NCBI GenBank assembly: GCA_902493515.1
Contig: CABUPE010000020.1
Span: forward strand, 1-41,803
DNA: 41,803 nt
Origin: an uncultured Collinsella sp.
Lineage (GTDB): Bacteria > Actinomycetota > Coriobacteriia > Coriobacteriales > Coriobacteriaceae
Reading direction: 5' to 3'
Shown: positions 31,919-40,980 of the stretch, in pieces
Layout of the letters: every line of letters begins with the position of its first letter
Numbering within the stretch: position 1 is the first letter of the stretch
Position numbers and translations under genes: made by a program
Notes under the pieces: model-generated
Told to the model about the DNA's origin: nothing
Database searches by the model: none
Seen by the model: only the letters and a program-made list of their open reading frames with translations

Positions 31919-34072
31919 ATGACCGAAGATATCCCCCTTGAAATCACTTCGAGTGACATGGCCAATCTGCCCATATTCATCGCCGTCCTTATCGTGGCCA
32001 CCGTCGTCGTGCGCGTGTATTTTTCAATCAAACACAATGAAAAGCCGCCCATTGCCCGCGTCTTTTGGTGCGCGACGCTCCTCATCCCGCTCGGCGTGGT
32101 AGCTGCATGGATTACGAATCAATTGCTCGTAAATGAGGACAGTTCCCTATGGGTCCTTTCTTACTCGGCGCTCGGTGCTGCCGCCGTCGTACTGCTTGTC
32201 GAGCCCTTGGTTTCGGGACTTATCGACCAAACCGATCTTGAGACGGGAACGGTTGCCTGTATTTGCCGTGACATCCTTGTCATCGCCGCTGTTTCAGCGC
32301 TCTCGTTCGTTTCACTTGAAATTGCCTGCAACGAAACGTTCTATCACATTCCCGCCAACTCATTCGGGTTTTCTGTCGGGCTGCTCGCGACGGTTCTGCT
32401 CTCCCTTTATCTGCTGGGACAGCGTCATGGAGGCGTCATGGCCCTCGTGCCCGTCGTCTGTTGTATCCTTGGCATTGCCGAGCACTTCGTCATAACGTTT
32501 AAAGGCGAAGCCATCCTGCCAAGCGATATCTTGGCCCTTGGCACTGCAATGGAAGTGAGCGAGGGATACGAGTTTACCTTTACCGCCGGAATCGTAACCT
32601 CTCTCGCCCTGCTGGAGATTTCCCTGGGGCTTCTTTCGCTTATCCGACCGCGAAAGCTCCGTGCGCCCACCCATGTCTTCCCCGCAATCGCCGCTAACCT
32701 CTGCGCTTTTCTGCTAGTGACCGTTGTGGGGCTCTCGGGCTTTTCCAGCATCGACTTGGAGAAGGCGCTGAATTTTGGATTTGACCGTTGGCAGCCCATC
32801 ACCACGTATGCGTCTCAGGGTTTTATCACTTCGTTCACCGAAATGGTCAACGAGTTGCCCATTGAGAAGCCCGAAGACTATACGCCCGATGAGGCGCAGA
32901 GCATCGAGCAGGAGCTCGCCGCCACCTACGACAGCACGTATGGCGCGAGCGAGCAGCGCGCGGCGGCCGTTGCCCAGTTCAATGAAATCAAGCCGACGAT
33001 TGTTGCCGTCATGAACGAGAGTTTTAGCGACCTTTCGTGCTTTGAGCAGCTCCAGGCGGCCGGGTACACCGGCCCCGCATTCTACAACTCGCTTCCCGAC
33101 ACACTTGTTCGCGGCACCATGCTCGCTTCGGTCGCCGGTGGCGGAACGGCGAACTCCGAATTCGAATTTTTGACCGGAGCGACAACGGCCTTTGTCGGAT
33201 TAGGCAAAATCCCCTATCAGCTATATCAGATGAATGGCGTCAACAGCCTGGCAAAGGACCTTAAGGAGCTTGGGTATACCGCTACCGCTATGCACCCGCA
33301 AAACCCCGTCAACTACCATCGAGATAAAATCTATCAGCAGCTGGGCTTCGGAGATTTTCTTTCAATCGGCGATTTCGAAGGTGCGCCCTGTTACCATGCC
33401 GGCGTATGCGACTACGTCACCTACGACAAGATACTCGACCTGCTTAGAACCGACGAAGCCCCGCAGTTCATCTTTGACGTCACGATGCAAAATCACGGCG
33501 GCTACGACTATGGCACCGTTCCCGCCGAGGAGCTGACAAACTATTGGGTCGAGGGAGCCAGCGAGGGTGCCAATAGCGCGCTCAACACCTATCTTACCTG
33601 CATCAACGCATCCGACCGGGACCTCGAGTACTTTATCAACGAGCTCCGCAATATCGGCAGACCGGTTGTCCTTGTCTTTTTTGGCGACCATCAGCCGAGC
33701 GCCGCAACGACTCTCAACGACGAGCTGTACCCTCAGGAAGATACGGCAAGCCACGCTTTCCGTATCTATCAGTCGACCTATTTCGTTTGGGCTAACTATG
33801 AAATCGCCGGCAATACCGAGCTCAACGTCTACGACACCGTCGGGGCAAACGAGATTGCAGCCATTACCCTTAATAAGATCGGCGCCCCGCTCACCGACTA
33901 TCAAAAGGCTCTGCTTGCAACAAGGTCAGATGTGCCCACCATCAATGTCGCCGGCTACCTTGGTGCCGACGGGCTGCGCTACGACTTGGAATCTGAAGAC
34001 AGCCCATACGCCTCAACGATCGACAAGCTGCAGCGCATGCAATACCTCGAGTTCGCCAGCAAAGTTCAGTAA
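31919..34072 (+). CDS. LtaS-like membrane phosphoglycerol transferase (sulfatase fold)
   Basis: Membrane enzyme of the lipoteichoic acid synthase/phosphoglycerol transferase family, 717 residues from ATG at 31919 (GAGGA 7 nt upstream). About eight membrane segments occupy roughly residues 16-275. The extracellular alkaline-phosphatase-like domain starts near 355. Metal and catalytic residues are recognisable: Glu367 (VMNESFSD), nucleophile Thr410 in GGGTANSEFEFLTG, His459 (MHPQ), QNHGGY, and Asp590-His591 (FFGDHQPS). It probably adds glycerol-phosphate units to a surface polymer or glycolipid; the acceptor cannot be read from sequence. More membrane segments than the five of LtaS suggest a distinct subfamily. 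Confidence 0.82.
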   Translation: MTEDIPLEITSSDMANLPIFIAVLIVATVVVRVYFSIKHNEKPPIARVFWCATLLIPLGVVAAWITNQLLVNEDSSLWVLSYSALGAAAVVLLVEPLVSGLIDQTDLETGTVACICRDILVIAAVSALSFVSLEIACNETFYHIPANSFGFSVGLLATVLLSLYLLGQRHGGVMALVPVVCCILGIAEHFVITFKGEAILPSDILALGTAMEVSEGYEFTFTAGIVTSLALLEISLGLLSLIRPRKLRAPTHVFPAIAANLCAFLLVTVVGLSGFSSIDLEKALNFGFDRWQPITTYASQGFITSFTEMVNELPIEKPEDYTPDEAQSIEQELAATYDSTYGASEQRAAAVAQFNEIKPTIVAVMNESFSDLSCFEQLQAAGYTGPAFYNSLPDTLVRGTMLASVAGGGTANSEFEFLTGATTAFVGLGKIPYQLYQMNGVNSLAKDLKELGYTATAMHPQNPVNYHRDKIYQQLGFGDFLSIGDFEGAPCYHAGVCDYVTYDKILDLLRTDEAPQFIFDVTMQNHGGYDYGTVPAEELTNYWVEGASEGANSALNTYLTCINASDRDLEYFINELRNIGRPVVLVFFGDHQPSAATTLNDELYPQEDTASHAFRIYQSTYFVWANYEIAGNTELNVYDTVGANEIAAITLNKIGAPLTDYQKALLATRSDVPTINVAGYLGADGLRYDLESEDSPYASTIDKLQRMQYLEFASKVQ

Positions 34073-34132
34073 GCCCGCCCATTCGCTTGGATCTATCGTA
34101 TTGCAAGCACGCTCGGCCCAAATGCATCGCAA

Positions 34133-34196
34133 ATGACTCCCGCTCGCAAACGAGGGTACAATGACGCTCGTGTCACATCACGGGGCCCCGGCCCCA
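34133..34196 (+). promoter_or_regulatory. Candidate mrp promoter and GC-rich leader hairpin
   Basis: ATGACT (34133-34138), an 18-nt spacer and TACAAT (34157-34162) make a plausible promoter. A compact GGGGCC/GGCCCC hairpin lies in the leader around 34181-34196, before AAAGGAG. Confidence 0.45.
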
Positions 34197-34217
34197 ACAT
34201 ATACAAAGGAGTCATAC

Positions 34218-35048
34218 ATGGGTTGCGAGCACGCACAGGCCGCCGGTGGACAAACGTCGCCGTCGCAATTTGAGGAGAACACGCTGTCCGAGGTCAAACG
34301 CGTCATCGCCGTACTTTCCGGCAAGGGCGGTGTCGGCAAGTCGTTTGTCACCGGTGCCATCGCCACCGAGCTTGCCCGTCACGGCCACAAGGTCGGCGTC
34401 CTCGATGCCGACATCACCGGTCCCTCTATCCCCAAGATGTTCGGTATGAGCGGACGCCACGTCCATGCCCTTGGCAACCTTATGCTGCCCGAAATCTCCG
34501 AGCACGGCGTCAAGGTCATGAGCTCCAACCTTCTGCTCCAAAACGAGACCGACCCCGTCCTTTGGCGCGGTCCGGTCATCGCAGGCGCCATTAGGCAGTT
34601 CTGGAGCGAGACCTCGTGGGGCCCCATCGACTACCTGCTGGTCGACATGCCTCCGGGAACAGGCGACGTCGCGCTCACCGTCTTCCAGTCGCTGCCCGTC
34701 GACGGCATCGTCATCGTCACGAGCCCGCAGGATCTGGTCTCGATGATCGTCGCCAAGGCGGTCAACATGGCCGAGAAGATGAACGTCCCCATTCTGGGCA
34801 TCGTCGAGAACATGAGCTATATCGAGTGCCCCGACTGCGGCAAGAAGATCGAGGTCTTTGGCAAGAGCAAGCTCCCCGAGGTCGCAGAGCGCTATAACCT
34901 CGACATCTTGGGCACGCTTCCCATCAATCCGTCACTCGCCGAGGCCTGCGATAAGGGCGAGGTCGAGACCGCGCTGCCCGATGGCATGTTGCCCAAGGCA
35001 GTCTCTGCCGTCGAGGCCATTACCCCGCACGAGACCGACGAGGCCTAA
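34218..35048 (+). CDS. mrp: Mrp/ApbC-family iron-sulfur carrier ATPase
   Basis: P-loop ATPase (Mrp/NBP35/ApbC family) that in several organisms carries an iron-sulfur cluster to target proteins. From ATG at 34218 (AAAGGAG 6 nt upstream) it has 276 residues. The deviant Walker A is SGKGGVGKS (34-42), then DADITGPSIPKMFG, VDMPPGTGDVALT, and the cluster-binding CPDC motif (ENMSYIECPDCGK). The N-terminus has MGCEHAQ rather than the DUF59 domain found in longer Mrp proteins. The next gene starts directly at its stop codon, so the two are co-translated. Confidence 0.92.
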   Translation: MGCEHAQAAGGQTSPSQFEENTLSEVKRVIAVLSGKGGVGKSFVTGAIATELARHGHKVGVLDADITGPSIPKMFGMSGRHVHALGNLMLPEISEHGVKVMSSNLLLQNETDPVLWRGPVIAGAIRQFWSETSWGPIDYLLVDMPPGTGDVALTVFQSLPVDGIVIVTSPQDLVSMIVAKAVNMAEKMNVPILGIVENMSYIECPDCGKKIEVFGKSKLPEVAERYNLDILGTLPINPSLAEACDKGEVETALPDGMLPKAVSAVEAITPHETDEA

Positions 35049-36320
35049 GTGAACACGAGCGCCTTCTATGACGTCCTGGTAATCGGCGGCGGGGCTTCAG
35101 GCCTCGCCGCCGCCATTACGGCCGCACGTGCTGGCAAAAGCGTCTGCATCGTTGAGCGCAATGTCGCCTGCGGCCTTAAGCTCCTTGCGACCGGTAACGG
35201 CCGCTGCAACCTCTCCAACGAATCGATTGATCCTCAGCGGTATAACCACCCCGCATTCGTCGAATCCGTCATGGGCCCCCAGCCCGAACAAGAGCTTATG
35301 GGTTTCTTCTCCTCGCTGGGCATCATGACAACCTCCGAGGAAGGCCGGCTGTACCCGCGCTCCCTTCGCGCCGAATCGGTGCGCGACGCGCTTCTCAACG
35401 TTTGCAACCGCCTAGGTATCACCTTAATCTGCGGAGCCAACGTTGCCTCGGCGCACAAAGTTTCCGAAGGCTGGGCACTCCAAATAGACCGTCCAGCGCG
35501 GGCGCTCAAGGCAAAAAAGCACGACGACCGAAAATCGGAGCTCCGCTCGCTTCGGAAAACGCTCGCCGATGTCCCTCGCAAGAACGAGGCCCTGCAGGCA
35601 CATGCCGTAATTATCGCCACGGGCGGCAACCCCACCGGTATCGCCGATACGTTTAGCCTCCCCCTCACTTCGCTGCGCCCCATCCTCTGCCCCGTATCGG
35701 CAACGGTCGTTGGCGATCGGGCGGCACTCAAGACGTTGGATGGTCTGCGCGTCCGCGCCCGCTTGACGCTCACCCGTAACCATAGTGAGCTCTGGCACGA
35801 AGACGGTGAAGTACTGTTTCGAGCCTTCGGCATCTCGGGCGTCGCTGTCTTCAACCTCTCCCGTCGTATCCAGCGCGGCGATACGATCCTGCTCGACGTT
35901 TTCCCCGACCTCTCCAAAGACGAGCTGCTCGATATGCTCAACCGGCGCGTTGAGCTGCTCGGCGGCTTTTCGCCCCGCGATCCCCGTTGGCTCGACGGCA
36001 TGCTCGCCCCGCAACTCTCCCGCGTCGTCTGTACAGCGTTCGAGCAGTGCCATCCAGGCTCCAACGATGTCATCCACCTGGTCTCGATCCTCAAGCACTT
36101 TAAGTTGCTCGTCGAGGGAACAGCCGAGGAGCGCTCGGCGCAGGTCACGCGTGGTGGCGTATCTGTCGAGAGCATCTCAACACCCAGTCTACGCGCGCGC
36201 AGCGTTGTCGACGCCCCGCTTTACGTCTGCGGCGAAGCGCTCGACATCGACGCCGATTGCGGAGGCTTTAACCTTGCGTGGGCCTGGCTCTCGGGTATTC
36301 GCGCTGCAAGCAGCCTGTAG
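35049..36320 (+). CDS. HI0933-like FAD flavoprotein (aminoacetone oxidase/BaiN family)
   Basis: FAD-binding protein of the HI0933/YhiN family, 423 residues, start GTG directly after the mrp stop. The N-terminal FAD motif is VIGGGASGLAAAITAARAG, then the family signature LLATGNGRCNLSN and VIIATGG. The C-terminal second FAD motif is CGEALDIDADCGGFNLAWAW. The family includes BaiN, implicated in bile acid metabolism in gut clostridia, but most members lack a firm function, so no substrate is assigned. A lysine/arginine-rich insertion (around residues 155-178) lies in the middle of the FAD domain. Confidence 0.88.
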   Translation: MNTSAFYDVLVIGGGASGLAAAITAARAGKSVCIVERNVACGLKLLATGNGRCNLSNESIDPQRYNHPAFVESVMGPQPEQELMGFFSSLGIMTTSEEGRLYPRSLRAESVRDALLNVCNRLGITLICGANVASAHKVSEGWALQIDRPARALKAKKHDDRKSELRSLRKTLADVPRKNEALQAHAVIIATGGNPTGIADTFSLPLTSLRPILCPVSATVVGDRAALKTLDGLRVRARLTLTRNHSELWHEDGEVLFRAFGISGVAVFNLSRRIQRGDTILLDVFPDLSKDELLDMLNRRVELLGGFSPRDPRWLDGMLAPQLSRVVCTAFEQCHPGSNDVIHLVSILKHFKLLVEGTAEERSAQVTRGGVSVESISTPSLRARSVVDAPLYVCGEALDIDADCGGFNLAWAWLSGIRAASSL

Positions 36321-36330
36321 CCGCGCAGTC

Positions 36331-36376
36331 TATAATCAAAAACGCATTCGAGCCGTCTGGGATACCGGACGGCCTC
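36331..36376 (+). promoter_or_regulatory. TATAAT box and leader hairpin before the second flavoprotein gene
   Basis: A consensus TATAAT (36331-36336) lacks a clear -35. A 9-bp hairpin with one G-U pair (36352-36360 with 36365-36373, loop GATA) follows, then CTCTTTCTTG. It could end the mrp-flavoprotein transcript or act as an attenuator just before AAGGAG. Confidence 0.45.
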
Positions 36377-36400
36377 TTTCTTGCCTCTAAGGAGACCTCG

Positions 36401-38041
36401 ATGATCGAAATCACCCAAGTCAACGCGTCGCTCGATGAAGCCGGCGATGAAAATACCTGCCTCATTGTTGGCAAGCGAGTCGCCAAGCGCATCCTACGTT
36501 GCAAGGACTCCGAGATCAAGTCCATCGAACTCCACCGCAAGTCAATCGACGCTCGCAAAAAACGAGACGTCCATTTTATCCTGAGCTTTCGTGTTGAGCT
36601 GACTAGTCCCCACCTCGAGCGAGAAGCGGTCGACAGCGTTGCCGAGCGTGACCGCTCGCGCGTACGCGCGATAGAAGACGATGAGCCTTCATTCCCCTCC
36701 CCCGTCTCCGACGCACCTCAAGAACGCCCTGTCGTTGTCGGCGCCGGATGCGCCGGCCTTTTCGCTGCGCTCACGCTCGCCAAAGCAGGTCTTAAGCCCT
36801 TGCTTATCGAGCGCGGCGACCCGGCATTTCGCCGCTCGCAGACGATCGACCTCTTTCTAAAGGAGCGCATCCTCGACCCCGAGAGCAATATTCAGTTTGG
36901 TCTGGGCGGCGCGGGGACCTTCTCGGACGGCAAGCTCAATACGGGAACAAAAAATCCCGCCCATCGCCTTATCCTCGAAACCTTCGTCGAGGCGGGTGCG
37001 CCCCGCGATATTCTGTGGGATGCCAAGCCGCACATTGGCTCCGACATCCTTCCCAAGGTTGTCACCGCTATATCCCAGCGCATCGAGCAGCTCGGAGGTG
37101 TCGTCCGTTATCGAACGAAGCTCGTCGACATTCGCATCGACGCGTCTGGCGCCATCACCGGTATTGATGTCCAATCGTCCCAAGACGCCGCTTACGAGCC
37201 AATCGAGACAAAGCACCTCATCCTCGCCTGCGGGCATTCTGCTCGCGATATTTTTGAGCTCCTTAAGGACCACAACGTGGCCCTCGCACAAAAGACCTTT
37301 GCCATGGGCGTTCGCATCGAGCATCCGCAACGCGACATCGACAGAGCCCAATATGGAGCCTCGGCGGGACATCCAGCGCTCGGGGCGGCCCCCTACAAAC
37401 TTGTTGCCCATCTTCCCAACGGCCGCAGCGTGTTCTCGTTTTGCATGTGCCCCGGCGGACAGGTTGTTGCCGCCTCTTCAGAACCGTGCCATCTGTGCGT
37501 CAACGGGGCTAGTCTCAATGCCCGCGACGGACGCAACGCAAATGCCGCCCTGCTCGTTAACGTCACGCCTGAGGACCTTCCCAACGATGACCCGCTCGCC
37601 GGCATCGAGCTCCAGCGTGCCTGCGAGGCGGCCGCCTATCGCCTGGGCGGTTCCAACTGGAACGCACCGGCACAACTCGTCGGAGATTTCCTCGCAGGAC
37701 GCGCCAGCAAGGCGCCCGGAAAGGTAAAGCCCACCTATCCGCTCGGTGTGACCTGGACGGCAATTGACGAAGCCCTACCGCAGCATATCGTCGAGTCGCT
37801 CCGCCCGGGACTTCCCCTACTCGGAAAAAAGCTACGAGGCTACGACCGTCCCGATGCCGTTCTTACCGGCGTGGAGACTCGTTCGAGCTCACCGGTCACT
37901 GTCACCCGAGACCGAACGTGCCATGCCGTGTCGACCCCGGGCCTCTACCCTTGTGGCGAGGGAGCTGGATATGCCGGCGGCATCATGAGCGCGGCCACCG
38001 ACGGCATCCGTTGTGCCGAAGCCCTGATCGCGGACCTCTAA
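36401..38041 (+). CDS. NAD(P)/FAD-dependent oxidoreductase (COG2509-like)
   Basis: Predicted FAD-dependent dehydrogenase, 546 residues from ATG at 36401 (AAGGAG 7 nt upstream). The first ~105 residues form a small N-terminal domain with basic HRKSIDARKKRDVHF, followed by an acidic linker. The FAD motif VVVGAGCAGLFAALTLAKAG lies near 114-133. Family segments are FGLGGAGTFSDGKLNTGTKN, SIRVEH-like MGVRIEHPQ, FCMCPGGQVVAASSE and the C-terminal CGEGAGYAGGIMSAATDGI. Its reaction is not established in the family. It is unrelated in sequence detail to the flavoprotein just upstream. Confidence 0.87.
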   Translation: MIEITQVNASLDEAGDENTCLIVGKRVAKRILRCKDSEIKSIELHRKSIDARKKRDVHFILSFRVELTSPHLEREAVDSVAERDRSRVRAIEDDEPSFPSPVSDAPQERPVVVGAGCAGLFAALTLAKAGLKPLLIERGDPAFRRSQTIDLFLKERILDPESNIQFGLGGAGTFSDGKLNTGTKNPAHRLILETFVEAGAPRDILWDAKPHIGSDILPKVVTAISQRIEQLGGVVRYRTKLVDIRIDASGAITGIDVQSSQDAAYEPIETKHLILACGHSARDIFELLKDHNVALAQKTFAMGVRIEHPQRDIDRAQYGASAGHPALGAAPYKLVAHLPNGRSVFSFCMCPGGQVVAASSEPCHLCVNGASLNARDGRNANAALLVNVTPEDLPNDDPLAGIELQRACEAAAYRLGGSNWNAPAQLVGDFLAGRASKAPGKVKPTYPLGVTWTAIDEALPQHIVESLRPGLPLLGKKLRGYDRPDAVLTGVETRSSSPVTVTRDRTCHAVSTPGLYPCGEGAGYAGGIMSAATDGIRCAEALIADL

Positions 38042-38067
38042 CGCACGAATTTCTGCGCGCAAAAGAC

Positions 38068-38103
38068 ACAGGCCCCGAGCTCCACAGGGAACTCGGGGCC
38101 TGT
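38068..38103. terminator. Bidirectional terminator between flavoprotein gene and uvrB
   Basis: A perfect 12-bp stem (ACAGGCCCCGAG) with a 12-nt loop lies between convergent genes. T-rich tracts follow on both sides (GTCTTTTGC on the minus strand; TCGCTATTTCTT on the plus). Confidence 0.85.
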
Positions 38104-38106
38104 TCG

Positions 38107-40347
38107 CTATTTCTTAAACCGTGTACCCTGGCGTTTTCTGCCCGATGCGAACGTGGAACCCTTGCGGGCCTGCGAACGTAAGCGCTCGATCGTCTCGTCC
38201 TCAGACGCGCCCTCGAGCATCGCCCGAATCTGAACGACGGCATCGCGCAGGCGCGCCGCCTCCTCAAAGTCCATGGCGGCAGAAGCGTTGCGCATATCCT
38301 CTTCCATGGTTTCGACGATCCGCACAAGCTCGTCATGCGGCAGTTCTTCCAACTGCTCCGCAAGTGTCTGCTCGGGCGCCACCGTTTCCGGCACGCCGCC
38401 CTCGCCCGACTCATCGGGCGTATAGAATGCGCCATGACCAAGAGAGTCGCCCTTCGAGCGCCCCTTGGAACCCACAGTTTTTTCGGCCTCGGCAATAAAA
38501 CTTGAGATGTCGTTGATGGCCTTGCGCACTGTCTTGGGCACAATGCCATGCTCTTCGTTATATGCCATCTGAATCTCGCGACGGCGCTGCGTCTCCTCGA
38601 TGGCCTCTTTCATCGAATCGGTCACAACGTCCGCATACATGATGACTTCGCCATCGGCGTTACGGGCCGCGCGGCCAATCGTCTGAATCAGCGAACGGCG
38701 GTTACGCAAGAATCCTTCCTTATCGGCATCGAGAATTGCCACCAGTGAGACCTCGGGAAGATCCAAGCCCTCGCGAAGCAGGTTGATGCCAACGAGAACA
38801 TCGATCTTGCCCTCGCGCAGCGTTCGCAGGATCTCGACACGGTCCATTGTCGCCGTATCAGAATGCATGTAATTGACCTTAATGCCCGCATCAAGCAGAT
38901 GGTCGGTCAGGTCCTCGGCCATGCGCTTGGTCAACGTGGTCACCAGCACGCGCTCCTTGCGGGCAACGCGCTCGCGAATCTCGTCCTCAAGATCGTCAAT
39001 CTGACCGCGAACTGGACGCACGTCAATCTTGGGGTCGAGCAGGCCGGTCGGACGAATAATCTGCTCCACGTCGTTTTGGCTCACCCGCAGCTCGTAGTCG
39101 CCCGGCGTGGCCGAAACATAGATAAACTGGGGGATCCTTGCCTCAAACTCATCGAAACGAAGCGGGCGGTTATCGAGCGCCGAGGGCAGGCGAAAACCGT
39201 GTTCCACCAGCGTCACCTTACGCGAGCGATCACCTTCGTGCATGCCGCGAATCTGCGGCACCGTCACATGGCTCTCATCGATGATGCAGAGCATATCCTT
39301 GGGAAAGTAATCGATTAGGGTAAACGGCGGCTCACCCGGCTTGCGACCGTCCAGATGACGCGAGTAGTTCTCGATGCCGTTGCAAAAGCCCATCGTCTCG
39401 AGCATCTCAAGATCATAATCGGTACGCTGCTGCAGACGCTGCGCCTCGAGCAACTTGTCGGTCGCCTTGAGCTCCGCCACGCGCTTCTCGCACTCTTCGC
39501 TGATCGATTTCAGAGCCGCCTTGACCTTCGGCTTCTCGGTCACGTAGTGCGATGCCGGCCATACGGGAATGGCCTCGTACTCACGAAGCATCTCACCGGT
39601 GACCTCATCGATCTCGGCAATCAGCTCGACCTCGTCGCCAAAGAACTCAAACCGCAACGGATGCTCGGCATAAGGCGGATACACGTCAACAACATCGCCG
39701 TGCACGCGGAACGTGCCACGTGCCAGGTCATAGTCATTGCGATCATATTGAATGTCGATAAGCGCATGGATAAAGTCATCGCGCTCGAGCGGCACCTTCT
39801 TGTCGACGTTTGGAGCCAGACCCGCATAGTCCTCAGGAGAGCCAATGCCATAGATACACGAGACCGATGCGACAACGATCACATCACGTCGAGAGAGCAG
39901 TGACGCGGTCGCCTGATGGCGCAGCATCTCGACCTCTTCGTTAATCGAGGAGTCTTTCTCGATATATGTATCGCTTTGCGGCACATACGCCTCGGGCTGA
40001 TAGTAGTCGTAGTACGAGACGAAGTAGACCACAGCGTTATTGGGAAAGAACTCTTTGAGCTCGCTCGCAAGCTGAGCGGCGAGCGTTTTATTCGGAGCCA
40101 TGACAAGGGTCGGCTTACTCAAGGCCTCAATGGTTTTGGCCATCGTAAAAGTCTTACCCGAACCAGTCACACCCAGCAAAACCTGATAGCGGTCTCCGTC
40201 CCTCACGCCCCGCACAAGTGACTCAATGGCCTTAGGCTGGGAACCAGCGGGCTCGTATGGAGACACGACCTTAAACGGCACATCAGCGCCCTCAACGCCA
40301 AAGCGCTTAAGTTCACCACCAACGCGTTCTACTTCAAATTCCGCCAT
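38107..40347 (-). CDS. uvrB: Excinuclease ABC subunit B
   Basis: DNA helicase-like core of nucleotide excision repair; receives damaged DNA from UvrA and recruits UvrC. From ATG at 40347 (TTAGGAG 5 nt upstream) it has 746 residues, about 70 more than usual. Motifs are Walker A GVTGSGKTFT, beta-hairpin YYDYYQPEAYVPQSDTYI, IDESHVTVPQIRGM, VSATPGDYEL, and helicase motif QTIGRAARN. The extra length lies between the core and the C-terminal UVR motif (EEDMRNASAAMDFEEAARLRD), and is Gly, Ser, Glu and Pro rich. A basic tail ends the protein. It is followed upstream by the lytic transglycosylase and coaE. Confidence 0.96.
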   Translation of the reverse strand: MAEFEVERVGGELKRFGVEGADVPFKVVSPYEPAGSQPKAIESLVRGVRDGDRYQVLLGVTGSGKTFTMAKTIEALSKPTLVMAPNKTLAAQLASELKEFFPNNAVVYFVSYYDYYQPEAYVPQSDTYIEKDSSINEEVEMLRHQATASLLSRRDVIVVASVSCIYGIGSPEDYAGLAPNVDKKVPLERDDFIHALIDIQYDRNDYDLARGTFRVHGDVVDVYPPYAEHPLRFEFFGDEVELIAEIDEVTGEMLREYEAIPVWPASHYVTEKPKVKAALKSISEECEKRVAELKATDKLLEAQRLQQRTDYDLEMLETMGFCNGIENYSRHLDGRKPGEPPFTLIDYFPKDMLCIIDESHVTVPQIRGMHEGDRSRKVTLVEHGFRLPSALDNRPLRFDEFEARIPQFIYVSATPGDYELRVSQNDVEQIIRPTGLLDPKIDVRPVRGQIDDLEDEIRERVARKERVLVTTLTKRMAEDLTDHLLDAGIKVNYMHSDTATMDRVEILRTLREGKIDVLVGINLLREGLDLPEVSLVAILDADKEGFLRNRRSLIQTIGRAARNADGEVIMYADVVTDSMKEAIEETQRRREIQMAYNEEHGIVPKTVRKAINDISSFIAEAEKTVGSKGRSKGDSLGHGAFYTPDESGEGGVPETVAPEQTLAEQLEELPHDELVRIVETMEEDMRNASAAMDFEEAARLRDAVVQIRAMLEGASEDETIERLRSQARKGSTFASGRKRQGTRFKK

Positions 40348-40398
40348 GGATACTCCTAACTCATACATCTGCAGTATACGCGGGCGGTGGGCTTAGTC

Positions 40399-40980
40399 CT
40401 ATACGAACCGATCGGGATAGAGAGTCTTATATCGAACCCAGGCATTATTGACGCGAATCAGATAAGCCTGAGTTTCAGGGAAGGTAATCGCATTATGGAG
40501 TGACGTGTTCTGCTGCGCCCATCCGTCGACATTGCCCATACCGGCGTTATAGGCGGCGATGGCACTATCCGTCGACCCGTTGAAATAGGCGAGAAGATAC
40601 GAGAGGTATGCGCAGCCAAACTCGATATTCGTAGCCGGATCGTTAATATTGTCGACCGAATACTCCCCTCCGTCGACAAGGCCCTTGGCGATCATATCCT
40701 GGGCAGTCTCGGGTATCAGCTGCATCAATCCCTGAGCACCCTGATTCGACTCGGCCTCGGGGTCCCAATTCGATTCCGACTTAATAACAGCGCACACCAG
40801 ATACGGATCCAGATTATGCGAAATACTGGATTGCTTTACATACGCCTCGTAGTCAATCGGATACAGCGGCTTAAAGAAAGCGGCAGGGGCACACGAGTAG
40901 ACGAGCGAAATAAGGCCGAAGGCGAACACAACGGCAAGTGGTGCCACGCGATACCACGTAAAGAAACGTGCCTTAGGCAT
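40399..40980 (-). CDS. Lytic transglycosylase, SLT domain
   Basis: Cleaves peptidoglycan glycan strands. The 193 residues begin with a short basic tail and one membrane segment (about 13-30), ending VYSC, which could be a degenerate lipobox or an anchor. The SLT catalytic domain has Glu in CAVIKSESNWDPEAESN, the GAQGLMQLIPETAQ motif, FGCAYLSYLLAYF and AIAAYNAGMGNVDGW. The start overlaps the coaE stop by 8 nt, so both are co-translated. No LysM or other wall-binding domain is present. Confidence 0.9.
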   Translation of the reverse strand: MPKARFFTWYRVAPLAVVFAFGLISLVYSCAPAAFFKPLYPIDYEAYVKQSSISHNLDPYLVCAVIKSESNWDPEAESNQGAQGLMQLIPETAQDMIAKGLVDGGEYSVDNINDPATNIEFGCAYLSYLLAYFNGSTDSAIAAYNAGMGNVDGWAQQNTSLHNAITFPETQAYLIRVNNAWVRYKTLYPDRFV

